A stretch of 64,000 nt of DNA from Acanthaster planci (lineage: Eukaryota; Echinodermata; Asteroidea; Valvatida; Acanthasteridae): contig NW_019091603.1 of the NCBI RefSeq assembly GCF_001949145.1, positions 292,804-356,803 of the forward strand, given 5' to 3'. Below, piece by piece: positions 60,682 through 64,000 of this stretch; position 1 is the first letter of the stretch; each line of letters begins with the position of its first letter. A program made the position numbers and the translations under genes. Under the pieces are notes generated by a model. That model was not told the DNA's origin. It worked only from the letters and a program-made list of their open reading frames with translations, and searched no databases.

Positions 60682-62045
60682 GTGATAACGTCATCGTGAC
60701 ATCAGTCATTTTCTATAAATCTTGCATCAGGGTCTTTGTTAGCTATCACTTTGCCAACATCAAACATTGCAATGTTACCAAAATTGTAGCTTGAAAGCGT
60801 GTACAAAGTCAATGGGCCATAAACTTGTTTGCAGAAACACTGATCCTTTAAGATCATGTCACATGATTTTCCCTTAACCTGAACAATTTTTACGAAATAT
60901 TACTTCATATTCCGACTTTCAGGCATATTTCAAATCAAATCACAGAGCAAAAGGACCTGATTGCTCTTTCGTTCTTGTAGTAATCTTGAGCCGAAGTAAA
61001 GGACTACTCGTTAAGTCGCGTTAAGTAGAAAAACGTGTACAAAAGTAATAGGGAAAAGTAAAATATAAAAAAATCAATATAAAATTAGGTGATGACGTCA
61101 TCATCACCTCATTCATTGTCAAAAAATCTTGCATCAGGGTCTTTGTTGGCTATCACTTTGTCAACGATCAAACATCGCAAAGTTACCAAAATTGTGTACA
61201 AAGTCAATGAGCCATCAACTCGTTTGCAGAAACACTGTTCCTTTAAGTTCATATCACGTGAACTGCGCTTAAACGGAACAATTTTTATGAAATATTACTT
61301 CCTATTTGGACTCTTAGGCATATTTTAAGTCAAATAACAGAGCATAAAGTACCCGCTTTCTCTTTCGTTCTTATAGTAATCTTGCATAGAAGTAAAGGAC
61401 TACCCGTTGATTAGTGTCAATTAGAAAAACGTGTACAAAACCTATGGGGAAAAATAAAATATTCAAAAATCAGTATAAAATAAGGTGATGATGTCATCAT
61501 GACCCCATCCCTTTGCAATAAATCTTGCATCAGGGTCTTTGTGGACTATCAGTCTGGGAAGGATCAAACATTGCAAAGTTACCAAATTCTGGCTCCAAAA
61601 CGTGTATAAAGACAACGGGCTAGAAACATGTGTGCAGGAAAACTGCTCCTTTAATTTTTTGTCACGTGATATTTGTCTAAGCTGGACAAAAATGATGAAA
61701 TATTATTTAATAATCTGAGTCTTAGGTATATTTGCAATCGAAATGAAGGGAAAATTTAGTCTGATTTCTCTTGCATTCTGGTGGTAATTCTTGGTCAAAG
61801 TTAGGGACTGCTCACACATGATCGACAAAAATCGAAGCTCAGGTACATGTAGTCCTAACGTTCTTGTGCAACAATGCCATCTATTGTTCAATATAGGACA
61901 GTTTGTTGAAAATTGAAGACCAGGCAGGTGTAACCGTAATTCTGCAATAGCGCCCTCATAGCCTGATATAGCACAGTCCGAAAACTGCGTGCAATCTGTG
62001 TACAAAGTCTACGGGGAGGATTAATTATTCAAAAATCAATAACAA
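60682..62045. repeat. Tandem triplicate of a 400-bp unit with CRE-like palindromes
   Basis: Unit starts at about 60684, 61091 and 61487 (spacing 407 and 396 bases). Each begins with a GATnACGTCAT or GATGATGTCATCAT palindrome, then CTTGCATCAGGGTCTTTGT, ATCAAACAT-GCAA-GTTACCAAA, GTGTACAAAGTCAA-GGGC, CTCCTTTAA, TCACGTGA and GAAATATTACTT. The middle copy has a perfect TGACGTCA at 61093-61100. The third copy is longer, with a roughly 190-base insertion before its closing AATTATTCAAAAATCAATA. Plus-strand frame 61089-61328 is accidental. Confidence 0.75.
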
Positions 62046-63079
62046 ATAAACTAATTAAGTTTTCATTGTGAATTTCTTCTAGGACCATCCTTGGATAATT
62101 GTTCAACTATCTGCCGACTTTGAAGTTTGTCTGATTTTCCTAACTGCCAAAATAGCTGAATAAGGAGAAAAAAAAGTGAGGGAAAAAAAAGAAAAAAAAA
62201 CAGGAACAAAAGCAAGAGCTGTTTTGGCTGATTGCCGAAACAGCTAATGAACCACATATAAGCTTTCATTTTGGAATTATAGGCTTTTGAAAAGAGTTGC
62301 TGTAAAAAAAAAATTGTGAACATATTCTCCAATTTTCAGCTGGCAAGCTCACCATGTGGGAAACTACCTGTGGACATAAAGTTTTTCCCACATAAATGTT
62401 CATATCTTGCCTTCATTTTCTCAAATTTCAAGTTGCTTTTCAACCCCCAACTCTGTTTAATGACTTTGTTAAATATGTAGTCAGTTTTTGTTAGTACACC
62501 CTACATGTACATATGAACATTTGTATACATCTACCGCATATCTCATATACAGTATACTGTACTGTAAATGTATGCCGAGTTACATTGGTGACCCCAAGTA
62601 AAGGGATAGAAATTTTTGGGTACAGTAATTTCAAAGGAAAGAACTGTTTGCAATTCACTTCCAGCATCAGTCCTTGTTTAGTCACACAGACAGTCGCACA
62701 AAGAAAAAGGATTCCATCCTCCACCTCCTCCAAAGTGGCCCTAACAGGGATACTGTGGCATGCAACTGGTCCAGACAAGGCATGATTAAATATCTGTGCA
62801 CTGTGCGACCCATTAAGGATATATGTGTATGTCTAGCTGGTAGACCAAATGGGGGGGGTCAAAGCCCCCAGACACATGCGGCAGTATTAGTATCCCTGTT
62901 CAGCTGAGAAAACTAACAAATCTTAAAAGAAAGAAGCCAGCAGTTTTAAAGCTTTCATCCAATAGACACAAAGACTTGCATTGGACATTTTCAAATCTTT
63001 CTTTACACAGGGAGCGTGGACCGAAATTATAGTTTCTACGTCTTCAATCCCCCAGAAAGGAAATAGTCATCCTGTTTAC
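62046..63079. other. Non-coding, nothing recognised
   Basis: The overlapping sense and antisense frames at 62491-62785 match nothing known. Confidence 0.4.
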
Positions 63080-63570
63080 AACCCTTGGAATGAAGACAAG
63101 CAGATGGCCACATTTCGAACGCTATGAAAAATCTGCTACTCCTGTATCAAAAACAGCAGAAAAGTAGAATTCACAGCTGTTGTCAACATGTTCGATCCAC
63201 TTTTCTGTTTGCTTGATGAAAAGCAGATGGCTACATTCCAGCCGCCTTATTAAAATCTGCTTTTCCGGCATCCAAAACGCAGCAAAGCAGAACGAACAGT
63301 TGTCAAAATGTTCGATCCACTTTTTCGCTTTTTGACAGGCAAAAAAGCGATGGCAAGTTTTCAGCCACCAGCAAAGCGATAAAAGGTAAAATCTGCTTTT
63401 CTGGTAAAAGAAAAGCAGCAAAGTAGAGAAATGCATTACAACAAAATGCTCGTGCTGGTTTTCTGGAAGCAAAAAAGCAGAAAAATAAAAAATTGCATGT
63501 TACAAACTAAAGACGTGAAATCGGCTTTTCTGGTCCTAGTCAAAAGGCAGATGGCCACTTTTCATCGTCC
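63080..63570. repeat. Minisatellite, about 120-bp unit rich in AAAAGCAG
   Basis: Units near 63101, 63224, 63347 and 63549 share GCAGATGGC-ACATT, then AAATCTGCTTTTC-GG, AAAGCAG-AAAGTAGA, and TGTTCGATCCACTTTTTC. The minus frame 63472-63122 is the array read through, with its repeats WIEHFDN and WIEHVDN, not a protein gene. Confidence 0.6.
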
Positions 63571-64000
63571 ATACCTACTTGCCTAGCTGTAAAAAAGTGA
63601 ATTACCGCAAAATGGGTGTTCATTACCTTCAGCACCCTGTTCCTATTATAAGGGAACAATTTCTACTTTTTCAAAACAACCTCTATACACGTTGTTGGTG
63701 ATGTCCTCTTTCATACCAAAAAGAAAAGAGAACAAAGCTTTTGGTTTTTGAGGGAAATTTGGAGTAAAACAGCAATTTACATGACCGCCCCAAAGAGTTG
63801 TAAACGACGACAAATTAGCGAATGTAGTCTGGTTCTTTCACCTAGATGGAGATTCATTTTGATAAATCCAAAATGCCTGAGTCGGGTAACCAAACGATAA
63901 ACAAAATGGCGTGATTCAACAGAGCAGTTGTCTTTTGCCAAATTCCGGTTAGAAATTTGTGGTTTTCTTACCTAAATATTGTCAAAATTTACCTAAACTA
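63571..64000. other. Non-coding, nothing recognised
   Basis: No coding or repeat signal identified. Confidence 0.4.

Noticed and set aside
63122-63472. 116-codon minus-strand ORF with repeated WIEH(F/V)DN
   Set aside because: It is the minisatellite read through; the protein repeat follows from the 120-bp DNA unit.

Overview
The window is eukaryotic, from an animal, most likely a marine invertebrate; I cannot name the species. Evidence: one host gene with GT-AG introns and very long introns, many mobile-element families typical of invertebrate genomes (Polinton/Maverick, DIRS, CR1-like LINEs, piggyBac, pogo, hAT-like), many copies of the palindrome ACATGTACATGTA, a 284-base assembly gap, and no operons or ribosome-binding sites.

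The only convincing host gene is a MITF/TFEB/TFE3-family transcription factor on the minus strand. Its N-terminal exon lies at 55471-55669 and the next conserved exon, encoding the LENPTRYYIQQ block, at 4691-4894. Both end in complete codons and have good splice sites, so 4895-55470 is one intron of about 50.6 kb, and almost everything else in the window sits inside it. A third piece, at 20431-20517 on the same strand, has an ATG just after an in-frame stop, 29 codons and a CAG|GTAAGA donor in the correct phase to splice to the 4691-4894 exon. It looks like an alternative first exon like that of vertebrate MITF-M and would give an isoform without the Rag-GTPase-binding N-terminus. The bHLH-zipper exons are not here and must lie left of the window.

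Layout: 1-4.6 kb, downstream intron with a zinc-finger-like ORF, a piggyBac-type MITE and a dead pogo transposase. 4.7-4.9 kb, MITF exon. 6.5-9.1 kb, a hAT-like element with an 8-bp target duplication. 9.5-25.1 kb, LINE pieces, MITEs, tandem repeats and the candidate alternative exon. 25.5-28.2 kb, a long decayed CR1-like LINE. 29.2-33.4 kb, DIRS remnant A. 34.3-39.4 kb, RT-like fragment, tandem duplication, gap and repeats. 39.5-48.2 kb, a decayed Polinton with capsid and integrase genes, split by a 2-kb piggyBac element with both ends intact. 49-54.5 kb, LINE ORF1 fragment, DIRS remnant B, a gene fragment with a cysteine-rich domain, and a 130-bp minisatellite. 55.5 kb, MITF N-terminal exon. 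57-64 kb, upstream intron or 5' region with a 400-bp tandem triplicate containing CRE-like palindromes and another minisatellite.

The mobile-element genes are nearly all broken by stops and frameshifts, so this is mostly a transposon graveyard inside a conserved regulatory gene.
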